Origin: Shouchella clausii
GTDB lineage: Bacteria > Bacillota > Bacilli > Bacillales > Bacillaceae_D
DNA length: 64,000 bases
Direction of reading: 5' to 3'
Assembly (NCBI RefSeq): GCF_002250115.1
Contig: NZ_CP019985.1
Span: forward strand, 3,658,001-3,722,000
The notes under the pieces: generated by a model
What the model saw: only the letters and a program-made list of their open reading frames with translations
What the model was told of the DNA's origin: nothing
Databases searched by the model: none
In this document: piece after piece, positions 1 through 9,484 of the stretch
How the letters are laid out: each line of letters starts with the position of its first letter
Position numbering within the stretch: the stretch's first letter is position 1
Translations under genes and position numbers: made by a program

Positions 1-576
1 AAAATATGGCGAATTACGGAAGTGATGCAACGAAAAGCGCTTGTCCTCTTTACTTCTTATGATATGCTCAAAAAGGTATTTTATTATGTGAAGGATTTAA
101 ACGACGAAGGAAAATTGGCGTTAATTGGCCAAGGAGTGACAAGCGGCTCGCGGATGAGGCTGTTAAAATTATTTAAACAAGCTGAGCAAAGGGCAGTGCT
201 GTTTGGGACAAATAGCTTTTGGGAAGGCATCGACCTCCCAGGCAACGAATTGGAGTGCCTCATTATTGTCAGGCTTCCATTTGCGCCGCCGAACTTGCCA
301 TTAAACCGGGCGCAGATGGAGCGAGCAAAAGCAGAGGGGAAAAACCCTTTTACCGATTTGGCTCTCCCTCAAGCAGTCATTCGTTTTAAGCAAGGATTTG
401 GGCGGTTAATTCGTACTAAAGGAGACAGAGGTCTCATCTTTGTTTTTGACCGGCGGATTGTAACAACCCGTTATGGTCGGACATTCATCGATTCGTTGCC
501 GGAAGTACCAGTACACGAAGGGAAGCTGGAAAGGTTGCTTGAAGACCACCTTGATTTTAGGGAGGAACAGTCGTGA
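1..576 (+). CDS. dinG: DinG-family ATP-dependent helicase, C-terminal part (truncated by window start)
   Basis: The reading frame is open from the first base, so only the last ~190 residues are present. They look like the second RecA-like domain of an XPD/DinG-type superfamily 2 helicase. The residues FWEGIDLPG, near residue 70 of the visible part, are the typical motif V region. FGRLIRTKGDRG is the motif VI arginine-finger region. In Bacillus the protein carries an N-terminal DnaQ-like exonuclease domain, which would lie outside the window. The following ypmA-ypmB-asnS-dnaD-nth order matches the dinG neighbourhood in B. subtilis. The stop overlaps the GTG start of the next gene (GTGA), so the two are probably co-transcribed. 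Confidence 0.88.
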   Translation, partial: KIWRITEVMQRKALVLFTSYDMLKKVFYYVKDLNDEGKLALIGQGVTSGSRMRLLKLFKQAEQRAVLFGTNSFWEGIDLPGNELECLIIVRLPFAPPNLPLNRAQMERAKAEGKNPFTDLALPQAVIRFKQGFGRLIRTKGDRGLIFVFDRRIVTTRYGRTFIDSLPEVPVHEGKLERLLEDHLDFREEQS

Positions 577-1877
577 AGACGATCATCAAAAATGCAAAAG
601 TAATGACGATGAATGAAGCAAGGACGATACACGATCATGGCTATGTCGTCATTGAAGACGGCGTATTTACGGCGATTGAGCAAGGGGAGCCGGCAGAAGA
701 GGCTGCAAAAGGAGCGAATGTAGTCAATGCTGATAAAAAGTGGCTTATGCCAGGGCTAATCAACACGCACGGCCATACAGGCATGTCTTTGTTCCGTGGC
801 GTTAGCGATGACGTGCCTCTGTCTAAGTGGCTTGCAGAACACATTTGGCCACTGGAACAAAAACTTGACCAAAAAGCAGTAGAAGCAGCCCGCCTTTTAA
901 GTATGGTGGAGATGATTGAATCTGGGACAACGACGTTTTTAGAAATGTACCATTTGCATTTGGACGATTTCGCTGCGGCAATTGAAAAAGCAGGCATGCG
1001 GGCAACATTGATGCGGTCTGTGATCGGCCTCTGTTCAAAAGAAGAACAGGAAGAAAAATTAGCGGAATCTCTTGGTTTCGCAAGGAGATGGCATAAACAG
1101 GCAAATGGGCGTATTCAAACGATGCTTGCCCCTCATGCCCCGTATACATGCCCGCCTGATTACATCGAGCGCATTGTCGAAGCTGCTCGCCAAGAAGGTT
1201 TGCCTGTCCATATGCATCTTGCTGAAACACGAAAAGAAATCCATGACTATATGGATGAATACGGCATGCACCCAGTTGAGCTTTTGCAAGAAAGAGATCT
1301 ACTTAGCGGGACAGAATGGCTGTTTGCCCATGGCGTCCATATGCATGAGCAGCATTATGAACTGTTAGGCGCTCATCAAGCAGCTGTTTCCCACAATCCG
1401 AAAAGCAATTTGAAACTTGGCTCAGGCATTGCCCAAGTAGCAAGTATGCAAAAACACGGCATCGTCGTTTCCCTTGGTACTGATTCGGTTGCTTCAAATA
1501 ACGCTCTTGATGTATTTGAAGAAATGCGCACAGCCGTGTTGCTGCAGCGGGGCATTAATGAACAAGCTGACATTGTCACGACATGGGAAGGGTTGAGTAT
1601 GGCTACGTCTAACGGTGCAAAAGCATTGCGTTTTGCCAATCTAGGGACGATCGAAGTAGGCCAGCAAGCTGATTTTATTATGCTAAACCCTGAACAAGCC
1701 CACCTGCACCCAAGCAGCCAGGCTGTTTCGCATCTTGTCTTTGCCGCGAAAGGGTCTGATGTAACAGACGTGTACGTCCAAGGTGTACCGTTAATGAAAG
1801 ACAAGCAGTTGCTTACGCTTGACAAAGAGCGAATTTTAAAGGAAGCGAACGAACAGTTTCGCCGCTTGCAACAGTGA
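573..1877 (+). CDS. mtaD: Amidohydrolase, probable 5-methylthioadenosine/S-adenosylhomocysteine deaminase
   Basis: A 434-residue metal-dependent amidohydrolase of the MtaD/TrzA/AtzB type. Visible metal-site motifs are NTHGHTGMS (His66, His68), the HAPYTC segment, HLAET, and GTDS with the catalytic Asp near residue 305. SHNPKSN is also typical of the family. Members hydrolytically deaminate adenosine- or guanine-type rings; MTA/SAH deaminase is the best guess, but substrate cannot be read from sequence. The start is a GTG overlapping the dinG stop, preceded by GGAGG at about 560. Full length for the family. A strong terminator follows, so it ends the dinG transcript. Confidence 0.82.
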   Translation: MKTIIKNAKVMTMNEARTIHDHGYVVIEDGVFTAIEQGEPAEEAAKGANVVNADKKWLMPGLINTHGHTGMSLFRGVSDDVPLSKWLAEHIWPLEQKLDQKAVEAARLLSMVEMIESGTTTFLEMYHLHLDDFAAAIEKAGMRATLMRSVIGLCSKEEQEEKLAESLGFARRWHKQANGRIQTMLAPHAPYTCPPDYIERIVEAARQEGLPVHMHLAETRKEIHDYMDEYGMHPVELLQERDLLSGTEWLFAHGVHMHEQHYELLGAHQAAVSHNPKSNLKLGSGIAQVASMQKHGIVVSLGTDSVASNNALDVFEEMRTAVLLQRGINEQADIVTTWEGLSMATSNGAKALRFANLGTIEVGQQADFIMLNPEQAHLHPSSQAVSHLVFAAKGSDVTDVYVQGVPLMKDKQLLTLDKERILKEANEQFRRLQQ

Positions 1878-1900
1878 ACACGCGGAGTACGCGCAGTTAA

Positions 1901-1928
1901 AAAACGCTGCGGCGTCCGCAGCGTTTTG
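1901..1928 (+). terminator. Rho-independent terminator after mtaD
   Basis: A perfect 12-bp stem (AAAACGCTGCGG at 1901-1912, CCGCAGCGTTTT at 1916-1927) with a 3-nt loop. The A/T-rich foot on both sides lets it work in either direction, and it lies between mtaD and the opposing small gene at 1948-2127. Confidence 0.85.
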
Positions 1929-1947
1929 AGGTGTGGGTAGAAGGTTT

Positions 1948-2127
1948 TTAGTCAGTTTCAGCCTGCGTGTCTGCTCCTTGAGCAGAGGATGCGACAAACA
2001 TCGCCGGAAATGCGGTTTGTTTTAGTGTGAACGGCCAGACGTCTTCAATGGACTCATTGGCCCGACAAAGCAAAGAAGCTTTGTCTTTGTTCTGCTGAAA
2101 CCACTCGGCTAAGCCATATTGATTCAT
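1948..2127 (-). CDS. Small uncharacterised protein (59 aa)
   Basis: A 59-codon frame on the minus strand starting MNQYGLAEWFQQ. Its ATG follows a G-rich Shine-Dalgarno sequence (GAAGGGGGG) about 7 bases away. The N-terminal half looks like a folded helical segment (GLAEWFQQNKDKASLLCRA); the C-terminal tail is polar and Ala/Thr/Asp rich. There is no signal peptide or membrane segment. It converges on mtaD and shares the terminator at 1901-1928. I do not recognise the family. The good ribosome site, protein-like composition and placement between two transcription units support a real gene. Confidence 0.55.
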   Translation of the reverse strand: MNQYGLAEWFQQNKDKASLLCRANESIEDVWPFTLKQTAFPAMFVASSAQGADTQAETD

Positions 2128-2252
2128 TTAAAAACGCCCCCCTTCAACTGGCGTATCCTTAGTATGGCACGAAGGATCGGGGCTATGTTTAGCAATGATT
2201 GTGGGCGAGTGTAGATATTGGCGTGTATAAACGAAGGAAGGGGCGTGTCGTT

Positions 2253-2432
2253 TTGGAGCGTTCAGAAATGAAAATGAAAGTGCTGTCGACTGTGACAGTG
2301 GAGAAAACAGATGATTTTTATAAAGTAGTGGACCAACTAAATCGAACCTTAAAAGACAAGGGTTTGACATTTGGCTACGCGCTTGATGAAAAAGATCATT
2401 CAAAAATAACAATGACGATTTATGAAGTGTGA
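2253..2432 (+). CDS. ypmA: YpmA-like small conserved protein (DUF4264 type)
   Basis: A 59-aa protein of unknown function that matches Bacillus YpmA in length, in position (between dinG and ypmB) and in the segment YKVVDQLNRTLKDKGLTFGYALD. The open frame reaches back to a TTG at 2199, but that start has no ribosome site. The TTG at 2253 follows AAGGAAGGGG (2234-2243) with good spacing and gives the family length, so I chose it. It is the first gene of a small run with ypmB. Confidence 0.72.
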   Translation: MERSEMKMKVLSTVTVEKTDDFYKVVDQLNRTLKDKGLTFGYALDEKDHSKITMTIYEV

Positions 2433-2442
2433 GTGGAAGCGA

Positions 2443-2934
2443 ATGAAAAAAAAGCTAAGCATCATTTTTTCTGTTGTTTTACTTATTGTAATCGGGCTTG
2501 GGATATACCTATATACGGCGATTCGTAGTCCATTAACGGAGGGAGCAAAAGAAGCGACTGCTTTTGTGACTGAACAAGGGATGATGGCCGAAGTAGACGA
2601 CGTGTCTTTTTACCATGGAGAAGAAAGCTATTGGGTCGTATCTGGCACAAGCGATGAGGGAGAACCACTGTTTGCGTGGGTGAACGACGATTCAGAGAAA
2701 CGGGAGTCAACGCTTGTGCTCCCTCAACATGCAGGTGTGCCTCTAGAGGAAATGGAAGAAACGGTTGCCAAAGAATTAGGCGTGACCGCTTTTGATTCTG
2801 TGCGCCTCGGGTATGAAAACGGACAAGCGGTTTATGAGTTTACGTATACATCGGAGACGCAAGGGAAATTATTTTATTACACCGCTTTTGAAACAGGCGA
2901 ATATATGAAAAGCTTTAGTATTCGCACGAATTAA
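2443..2934 (+). CDS. ypmB: YpmB-like membrane-anchored protein (DUF5590/PepSY-like)
   Basis: A 163-aa protein with one N-terminal membrane segment after a Lys-rich start (MKKKLSIIFSVVLLIVIGLG). The rest is an extracytoplasmic domain rich in acidic residues, resembling the YpmB fold with PepSY-like repeats. An earlier in-frame ATG at 2422 would overlap ypmA and put charged residues before the signal anchor. The ATG at 2443 gives the family length (B. subtilis YpmB is about 160 aa). Function is unknown. The next gene in B. subtilis would be aspB, which is absent here. Confidence 0.75.
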   Translation: MKKKLSIIFSVVLLIVIGLGIYLYTAIRSPLTEGAKEATAFVTEQGMMAEVDDVSFYHGEESYWVVSGTSDEGEPLFAWVNDDSEKRESTLVLPQHAGVPLEEMEETVAKELGVTAFDSVRLGYENGQAVYEFTYTSETQGKLFYYTAFETGEYMKSFSIRTN

Positions 2935-2954
2935 ACCGTTAACGGATTCGTTAA

Positions 2955-2984
2955 TTGACGGCGAAAAACGGATGAAGGTATAAT
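2955..2984 (+). promoter_or_regulatory. Sigma-A promoter for asnS
   Basis: TTGACG at 2955-2960 and TATAAT at 2979-2984 are separated by 18 bases, about 50 bases before the asnS start. The leader is too short for a T-box, so asnS seems to be driven directly from this promoter. Confidence 0.7.
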
Positions 2985-3037
2985 AATGAAGTCTTTTTTA
3001 GATAACGGAAAATGTCGTTTGGCAGGAGGAGTCACGA

Positions 3038-4330
3038 GTGAAAACAACAATCGCCCAAGTGGGACGTTATGTCAATGAACAAGTAACGATCGGCGCATGG
3101 ATTGCCAACAAACGGTCAAGTGGAAAAATTGCATTTTTGCAACTGCGAGATGGGACAGGCTTTATTCAAGGAGTCGTCGTCAAAGCGGAAGTGCCTGAGG
3201 ACGTATTTGCATTAGCGAAATCGATCACGCAAGAAAGTTCTCTTTATGTGACAGGCACCGTTCGTGAAGATGAACGCTCGCCGTCAGGCTATGAGCTTTC
3301 GGTAGAACAGATCGAACTCATTCACCAAGCGACTGACTACCCGATCACACCAAAACAACATGGAACCGAGTTCTTAATGGATCACCGCCATTTATGGCTG
3401 CGTTCAAAACGGCAACATGCGATTATGAAAATTCGCAGTCAAATCATTCGTTCGACGTATGACTTTTTCAGTGAGCGTGGCTTTACAAAGCTGGATTCGC
3501 CGATTTTAACAGGCAGCTCGCCTGAAGGGACGTCAGAGCTTTTCCATACAAAGTACTTTGATGAAGATGCGTACTTGTCCCAAAGCGGCCAACTATACGC
3601 TGAAGCAGGAGCGATGGCGTTAGGGCGCGTTTTTACATTTGGCCCGACGTTCCGCGCTGAAAAATCAAAAACACGACGCCATTTAATTGAGTTCTGGATG
3701 ATTGAGCCAGAAATGGCGTTTGTGGAACATGAGGAAAGCTTAGAGATTCAAGAGCAGTATGTGGCCCACTTGGCCAAAGCTGTTCTTGACCATTGTCAAC
3801 TGGAATTGAAGCAACTTGGCCGGGATGTAACGAAACTGGAAGCAATCAAAGCACCGTTTCCGCGGATCACCTATGATGAAGCCCTTGATTTGCTCAAAGA
3901 AAAAGGGTTTGATGACATTTCATGGGGCGATGATTTTGGCTCCCCGCATGAAACAGCGATTGCCGAGCATTTCGACAAGCCGGTGTTTATTACACGTTAC
4001 CCAAGGTCATTAAAGCCGTTTTACATGCAGCCTGCCCCTGACCGTGACGATGTCGTCCTTTGTGCAGACTTAATCGCTCCAGAAGGATATGGAGAGATTA
4101 TTGGCGGGTCTGAACGGATTCACGATTATGGTTTGCTTAAGCAAGAACTGGAAAAGCACAACTTGCCGTTAGATGCCTATGGATGGTATTTGGATTTGCG
4201 CAAATACGGGTCTGTTCCCCATTCAGGCTTTGGCTTAGGACTCGAACGTACGGTAGCGTGGCTGTCCGGCACGGAACATGTCAGGGAGACGATTCCGTTT
4301 CCACGGTTATTGAACCGCCTGTACCCATAA
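3038..4330 (+). CDS. asnS: Asparaginyl-tRNA synthetase
   Basis: A full-length class IIb aminoacyl-tRNA synthetase (430 aa) that charges tRNA-Asn. The N-terminal OB-fold anticodon-binding domain spans residues ~1-105 ([24 protein letters not shown]). The catalytic domain shows motif 2 ([15 protein letters not shown]) and motif 3 ([13 protein letters not shown]) near the C terminus. The GTG start at 3038 follows a strong AGGAGGAG. In B. subtilis asnS follows aspB and precedes dnaD; here it follows ypmB directly. Asn rather than Asp specificity is judged from length, the missing GAD insertion domain and the dnaD neighbour. Confidence 0.95.
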   Translation: MKTTIAQVGRYVNEQVTIGAWIANKRSSGKIAFLQLRDGTGFIQGVVVKAEVPEDVFALAKSITQESSLYVTGTVREDERSPSGYELSVEQIELIHQATDYPITPKQHGTEFLMDHRHLWLRSKRQHAIMKIRSQIIRSTYDFFSERGFTKLDSPILTGSSPEGTSELFHTKYFDEDAYLSQSGQLYAEAGAMALGRVFTFGPTFRAEKSKTRRHLIEFWMIEPEMAFVEHEESLEIQEQYVAHLAKAVLDHCQLELKQLGRDVTKLEAIKAPFPRITYDEALDLLKEKGFDDISWGDDFGSPHETAIAEHFDKPVFITRYPRSLKPFYMQPAPDRDDVVLCADLIAPEGYGEIIGGSERIHDYGLLKQELEKHNLPLDAYGWYLDLRKYGSVPHSGFGLGLERTVAWLSGTEHVRETIPFPRLLNRLYP

Positions 4331-4339
4331 ACAGAACGA

Positions 4340-4380
4340 GGCTGGCCTTGGATTTTTTCAAGCCAGCCCTTTTGTTTTTT
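4340..4380 (+). terminator. Terminator after asnS
   Basis: GGCTGGC (4340-4346) pairs with GCCAGCC (4362-4368), extended by CTTG/CAAG, and is followed by a T-rich run. Confidence 0.7.
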
Positions 4381-4431
4381 CCCAACCGTCCCCCAGCCCA
4401 TGGTATACTATAGCTTCAAGAGGTGGTTTGA

Positions 4432-5133
4432 ATGAATCAGCACGTATTTTTAAAATGGGCGCAGCAAAAGCATTTATCGATCCCTTCGCTGCTATTAGAA
4501 CATTATACCGATCTACAACTAGACGAGTATGAATTCGTTGCAATTTTGCATATTCAGTCGTTTTTAGATGGAGGCGATGCGTTTCCAACTCCACAGTTAT
4601 TAAGCGAACGCATGTCAATCAACCTCGATGAATGCGCCAAACTAATCGGCGCACTCGTGAAAAAAAAGCTGCTTGCCATTGAGAATCGCCTTGATGATTC
4701 AGGGGTTTTTTATGAAAACTATACGCTTGAACCGTTGTGGGCCGCGTTGATCCGTTTGCTCGAACAAAAAGGCAGAGACGTGCAGGCAAACACGCAAAAA
4801 AAGCAAGAAGGGGAGCTGTATCAACAGTTTGAACAAGAATTTGCCCGACCGCTTTCACCAATCGAGGCTGAAACATTGTCCATGTGGCTTGACGAAGACA
4901 AGCACTCGGCTGAATTAATTAGCGCCGCTTTGCGAGAAGCCGTCGTTTCTGGAAAGCTCAATTTCCGTTATATTGACCGAATCCTGTTTGAATGGAAACG
5001 CAATAGCATTAAAACGGTCGAAGACGCCAAAGCCCATAGCGAGCGCTTTCGCAAAAAAAGTGCCCCTAAACCACGAAAAGAAACGGCCAATACGCAAGAC
5101 ATTCCTGGTTTCCATTGGCTCGAAAATTTATAA
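4432..5133 (+). CDS. dnaD: Primosomal replication-initiation protein DnaD
   Basis: A 233-aa DnaD protein. The N-terminal winged-helix (DDBH1) region covers residues ~1-100, with YEFVAILHIQSFLDGG typical of DnaD. The C-terminal DDBH2 domain (~130-200) contains the YxxxIRxW-like segment (FRYIDRILFEWKRN). It helps load the replicative helicase with DnaB and DnaI at oriC and at restart sites. The ATG at 4432 follows AAGAGGTGG. A TATACT box lies at 4403-4408, so it may have its own promoter. nth follows after a few bases with its ribosome site overlapping the dnaD stop, as in B. subtilis. Confidence 0.92.
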   Translation: MNQHVFLKWAQQKHLSIPSLLLEHYTDLQLDEYEFVAILHIQSFLDGGDAFPTPQLLSERMSINLDECAKLIGALVKKKLLAIENRLDDSGVFYENYTLEPLWAALIRLLEQKGRDVQANTQKKQEGELYQQFEQEFARPLSPIEAETLSMWLDEDKHSAELISAALREAVVSGKLNFRYIDRILFEWKRNSIKTVEDAKAHSERFRKKSAPKPRKETANTQDIPGFHWLENL

Positions 5134-5144
5134 GGAGTTTCGCG

Positions 5145-5804
5145 ATGTTGTCAAAAAAAGATACACAATATGCAATTGATCAAATGGGAGAGCTTTTTCC
5201 AGAAGCTGAATGCGAGCTAACCCATTCCAATCCGTTTGAGTTGTTAATTGCCGTTGTTCTTTCTGCTCAGTGTACCGATGCACTCGTCAACAAAGTAACG
5301 CCGAAGTTGTTTGCCAAATATAAAACGCCAGAAGACTACGTGCAAGTTCCTTTAGAAGAACTACAAGAAGATATCCGTTCCATTGGCCTCTATCGGAATA
5401 AAGCAAAAAACATTAAAAAGTTGTCCCAATCACTGCTTGAGCATTTTAATGGACAAGTGCCTAGAGAGAGGGAACAGCTTGAGTCCCTTGCTGGTGTCGG
5501 TAGAAAAACAGCAAATGTCGTGACGAGTGTCGCTTTTGGCGAGCCGGCCATTGCCGTTGACACCCATGTAGAGCGAGTCTCAAAACGCCTCGGCATTTGT
5601 CGTTGGAAAGACAATGTACGCCAAGTTGAAGAGACGCTAATGAAAAAAATTAAAAAAGAAGATTGGTCCGATGCCCACCATCGACTGATTTTTTTTGGCC
5701 GCTACCATTGCAAAGCGCAAGCGCCTAAATGCCCGACATGTCCTCTGCTAGACATGTGTAGGGAAGGGAAGAAGCGCATGAAAAAAAGCATGGTCGAAGC
5801 ATGA
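5145..5804 (+). CDS. nth: Endonuclease III (DNA glycosylase/AP lyase)
   Basis: A 219-aa base-excision repair enzyme that removes oxidised pyrimidines and cleaves abasic sites. The helix-hairpin-helix with the catalytic Lys (LAGVGRKTANVV) and the catalytic Asp in VDTHVERV are present. The C terminus has the [4Fe-4S] ligands spaced C-x6-C-x2-C-x5-C. The open frame begins upstream at 5115, but the ATG at 5145 follows AAGGAG and matches the known Nth length. It is translationally close to dnaD. Confidence 0.95.
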   Translation: MLSKKDTQYAIDQMGELFPEAECELTHSNPFELLIAVVLSAQCTDALVNKVTPKLFAKYKTPEDYVQVPLEELQEDIRSIGLYRNKAKNIKKLSQSLLEHFNGQVPREREQLESLAGVGRKTANVVTSVAFGEPAIAVDTHVERVSKRLGICRWKDNVRQVEETLMKKIKKEDWSDAHHRLIFFGRYHCKAQAPKCPTCPLLDMCREGKKRMKKSMVEA

Positions 5805-5883
5805 ACAAAAGCACACGCATAAACGCGAGAACGGATGCGCTAAATTTGCAAATACGATAGAGAAAATGGAAAGGAAGACACAA

Positions 5884-8800
5884 GTGAGCGGAATGACTGG
5901 AACGACGACTGTAGAGTGGACAGAAAAAGAAAAGCAAAATTGGCAAGCGATTGAGACGAAGCAATCGTTTCGCCTCGCTTTTAGTGGCCATTTTTCCGCC
6001 GGAAAATCGACGCTTTTGAATGAGCTTCTCGGTGCGCCTCTGTTGCCGACAAGCCCCATTCCGACAAGCGCAAACCAAGTGATCATTGGCCAAGGCGACA
6101 TTCGTGTTGTATTAGAAAAAGCAAATGGTGAAGAGGAAAACTGGCAAGGGGCAATTGATTGGGATGCTGTCAAACGTTCAGGCATGGACGGCACCGAAAT
6201 CAAACGGCTGCGCATTTATGCCCCTGTTCCTTTTTTAAAACATGGCAGCGAACTTATGGATACACCTGGCGTCGACTCGACTGACCCTACGCATCAACGT
6301 GTGACATTAGATGCCCTTTATACAACCGATGCGATTGTATTTGTCATGGATTATAACCATGTAAAAGCAGAAACGAACCTCTATTTTTTAAAACAACTTA
6401 GCACAGAAGGAAAGCCTCTGTTTTTAGTGATTAACCAAATTGATAAACATGAAGAAGGAGAACTTTCGTTTGCTGCATACAGGGAAAGTATTGAAAACAC
6501 ACTTAAAGAATGGGGCATCCGTTATGTAACGATTTATTATACGAGCATGAAAAAAACAGGTATACATGAAAACGAACTAGTCCGGTTTAAACAGGAAATG
6601 AAAGCATTGCTTTTAGCTGGCAACCGCTTAGCTGAAGCAAGCAAAAACCGGTTGAAACACAGTTTTTATAAATCTGTACAGCGGCGTCTTCAGGAAGAAA
6701 AAGACGAAGCGGTTCATCTCCTTGATGAACAGGCAGCTGCCCAAGGCGCCTCTTTCGATACGCTGCTTTCTTACCAAGAAAAGTACGAGCGCCTTGAGCG
6801 CTTAAAGGATGCTCATCAAAACAGGCAGAGGCAATTTCAGGGTGAGTGGCAATCGCTTTTCCGACAAGCGACATTGTTTAATGCTGCGCTTATGGAACAA
6901 ACGCAACAATGGCTGGAAACCCTTCAGCCAAACTTCCGTGTCGGTTGGTTTTTTTCTAAAAAGAAAACCGAAGAAGAGCGGATGCGGCTCCTTACACAGC
7001 TAACACGAGCGTTAGACGATCAAATCCAGTCTCAGCTTGTTTTTCATGTCAAACGTTCTTTGCAAACGATTCCAGTAGACCGTTTAGCGAATAAAGAAGC
7101 ATTTCTTGAAGCAGTTGAGCACACCGCTTTCCACATTGATGAGTCGTTTTTAAGCAAGCATGCACCCAAGGAAACCGTCGGGAGAGAGTACGCCTACCAG
7201 TTTGCGAAAGAACGCACAGATGAGATTATCCGTGAAGTAAAAAAACGGGCTAATGCTGCTTTGGAAAAAGCACAAACTGGCTTGCGAAAAACAGATGAGG
7301 CGGCGTTGGAAAAAGGCAAGGCTGAACTTGAACAGCATCAACGCTTGAAACCACTTGTCGAAAAATGGGTACACCTTAACGAAACATATGCGCATCAAGC
7401 GGAAAGCCTTGAAAGTGCTGCGAAAAGAGTGAGCGACAACGGTGCATTTGAACAGGCGTTGCAGCAGGCCCGAAAACAGCAGCAGCCAGAAGACGAGCAA
7501 CAGACAAATTGGGTAAAAGACATCGTCTTTTCAGATGAGACGCTTTTAGCTGCAGAAGAGCAAGCAAAGCCAACAGAGCGGCTGCGCTTTAGCCATGAAC
7601 CAAACAAAGATGTTTTGCGTACGCTGCTCCGTCAATATCAAGCGAACATATGGGGCAGCGAGTGGCGAGAGCGCCTTGAACGTCGCCTCAAGCAAATGGA
7701 AAGACAGCAGTTCACCATTTCTTTGTTTGGTGCTTTTAGCGCTGGCAAATCGAGCTTTGCCAATGCCCTTCTTGGAGCGGATGTCTTGCCAACATCCCCA
7801 CATCCAACAACGGCGACGATCACACGTGTGCAGCAAGCAACCGCTTCATTTAGCCACGGCACTGTCCAAATTCGGTATAAAGGCTATCAAGAGCTCGAAC
7901 AAGAGGTTGCCTCGATCGGCAAACTATTGTCGCTCACTCTTACACCAGAAACATTAACATCGTTTAGGCTGGCAGGTGTCAAAACTGAAACAGCTGCCAA
8001 GAAGCAAGCGCTTGCCTATTTACAGACGCTTGCTGCTAGCTTGAAGCAAAGAGAAATGTTGTTATCGACAACAGCTACTGTCCCATTAACAGAGCTGAGT
8101 GAACTTGTTGCTAATGAAGCTCATGCCTGTTTAATTGCCGATGTCTGTATTTACTACGATTGTCTTTTGACAACGCAAGGGCTGACGCTCGTTGATACAC
8201 CTGGCGTCAATTCCATTCATGGCCGTCATACAAATGTCGCTTATGAACAAGTAAGGCGTTCTGATGCAATTTTTTATGTAACATACTACAACCATTCCTT
8301 TTCTAAAACTGATGCTCGCTTTATTGAACAACTTGGCAAAATTAATAAACAATTCACAAGCAACAAGCTTTACTTCGTTTTAAATGCGGTTGATTTAGCC
8401 GCTAATCAAAGCGAGCGAAAAGGGGTGGAGGCGTATGTGTTACGTTCGTTGCAAAGCGCAGGGGTAGAAAATGCTGCTTTGTACCCACTATCGAGCAAAA
8501 TCGCCTTGGCCGAAAAGCAAGTAGGTGAGCCTGTAACTGGATTGTTTGCTGCATTTGAAAATGAATTGTACGGAGGAATGCTCCAAACGTTTAAACAGCT
8601 GAATGTCGACATTCTTTATGAAGAAGTCGCAGCATATAGCCGCTATTTACAACAAATGGCTACTTATGCAAAAGCGGGAGCAGGGAGCCAAAAACAGCAT
8701 AAAGACGAAATGAGCGAATCGCTTGCGCAAATGTACGATGCGTTTTGCCGGGAAGCAGGGGAACCACTTAAACAGCGGCTCCAGCAAGAAGCTAGCGAAT

Positions 8801-9468
8801 TGTTTCTTTATTTGCGCGAACGGATGCAATACATGTTGCGTGATGGGTTTGGCGAACATGTAAATGTAGCGACTGTACAGGGAACGACCAAAAAAGCACA
8901 GCGTGAATCACTAGCAAAAGCGTTGCGCGAGTGGGGAGAAGACAGCAGTTCGTTTCTTGCCCAAGAAGCGAGGGCCACTGCCGTTCGTTTGACGCTATCG
9001 TTTAAACGCCATTATAGACGCTGGCTGAAAGAGTGGGAGCAGGCGATTCAGCAAGCTTATGAAGCATTTTATTTGGAAGAGCAAGAAACAATTCCGTTTG
9101 CTCTTCAAGTGGAACCGGCTGATATTCGATTTGATGCTGAGCGACATGCAAAGAACTTCCAATCGCTTAAATCGCTGTTTGAAGGCGGAGAATTGGACAA
9201 TGTAAAAGAACAAGCGGCAGCAGAACTAGCTGCTTCAGCTGTTGTTTATGTACGCGATGAGGAAGCACGTTGCAAGGAAGCGATCACCCAAGCGGTACAG
9301 ACGGCCTTTATGACAGAGAAAGCTCGGATGGAAAGCGCGATTGCATTACAATTGCAACGCCTTGAAACCGTTAGTAGCCGGGAGTTTGCAAAGCAAATGG
9401 AACAAGAAAACACCGCATTACAAAACTGGCTCGAACAAGAGACGGCAAACCAAAAGGCGCAGCCATAA
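5884..9468 (+). CDS. dynA: Bacterial dynamin-like protein with two fused dynamin units (DynA/YpbR type)
   Basis: About 1195 residues, made of two tandem dynamin-like GTPases, as in B. subtilis DynA (YpbR), which has almost the same length. Unit 1 has a P-loop GHFSAGKST near residue 40, DTPGVDS and NQID. Unit 2 has GAFSAGKSS near residue 620, DTPGVNS and an NAVD-type motif. Long helical stalk regions follow each GTPase. Family members tether and fuse membranes and protect against membrane damage and phage. The GTG at 5884 follows AAGGAAG at 6-base spacing. The in-frame ATG at 5866 has a poorer ribosome site but is possible. The gene lies just downstream of nth and ends inside the terminator shared with ponA. 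Confidence 0.9.
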   Translation: MSGMTGTTTVEWTEKEKQNWQAIETKQSFRLAFSGHFSAGKSTLLNELLGAPLLPTSPIPTSANQVIIGQGDIRVVLEKANGEEENWQGAIDWDAVKRSGMDGTEIKRLRIYAPVPFLKHGSELMDTPGVDSTDPTHQRVTLDALYTTDAIVFVMDYNHVKAETNLYFLKQLSTEGKPLFLVINQIDKHEEGELSFAAYRESIENTLKEWGIRYVTIYYTSMKKTGIHENELVRFKQEMKALLLAGNRLAEASKNRLKHSFYKSVQRRLQEEKDEAVHLLDEQAAAQGASFDTLLSYQEKYERLERLKDAHQNRQRQFQGEWQSLFRQATLFNAALMEQTQQWLETLQPNFRVGWFFSKKKTEEERMRLLTQLTRALDDQIQSQLVFHVKRSLQTIPVDRLANKEAFLEAVEHTAFHIDESFLSKHAPKETVGREYAYQFAKERTDEIIREVKKRANAALEKAQTGLRKTDEAALEKGKAELEQHQRLKPLVEKWVHLNETYAHQAESLESAAKRVSDNGAFEQALQQARKQQQPEDEQQTNWVKDIVFSDETLLAAEEQAKPTERLRFSHEPNKDVLRTLLRQYQANIWGSEWRERLERRLKQMERQQFTISLFGAFSAGKSSFANALLGADVLPTSPHPTTATITRVQQATASFSHGTVQIRYKGYQELEQEVASIGKLLSLTLTPETLTSFRLAGVKTETAAKKQALAYLQTLAASLKQREMLLSTTATVPLTELSELVANEAHACLIADVCIYYDCLLTTQGLTLVDTPGVNSIHGRHTNVAYEQVRRSDAIFYVTYYNHSFSKTDARFIEQLGKINKQFTSNKLYFVLNAVDLAANQSERKGVEAYVLRSLQSAGVENAALYPLSSKIALAEKQVGEPVTGLFAAFENELYGGMLQTFKQLNVDILYEEVAAYSRYLQQMATYAKAGAGSQKQHKDEMSESLAQMYDAFCREAGEPLKQRLQQEASELFLYLRERMQYMLRDGFGEHVNVATVQGTTKKAQRESLAKALREWGEDSSSFLAQEARATAVRLTLSFKRHYRRWLKEWEQAIQQAYEAFYLEEQETIPFALQVEPADIRFDAERHAKNFQSLKSLFEGGELDNVKEQAAAELAASAVVYVRDEEARCKEAITQAVQTAFMTEKARMESAIALQLQRLETVSSREFAKQMEQENTALQNWLEQETANQKAQP

Positions 9469-9484
9469 GCTGCGCCTTTTGTTA
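9452..9484 (+). terminator. Bidirectional terminator between dynA and ponA
   Basis: A perfect 12-bp stem (AAAAGGCGCAGC 9452-9463; GCTGCGCCTTTT 9469-9480) whose loop holds the dynA stop codon. It serves both convergent genes. Confidence 0.88.

Noticed and set aside
2955-3037. T-box leader before asnS
   Set aside because: Only ~50 bases lie between the promoter and the start codon, too short for a T-box; no AGGGTGG-type T-box sequence seen.
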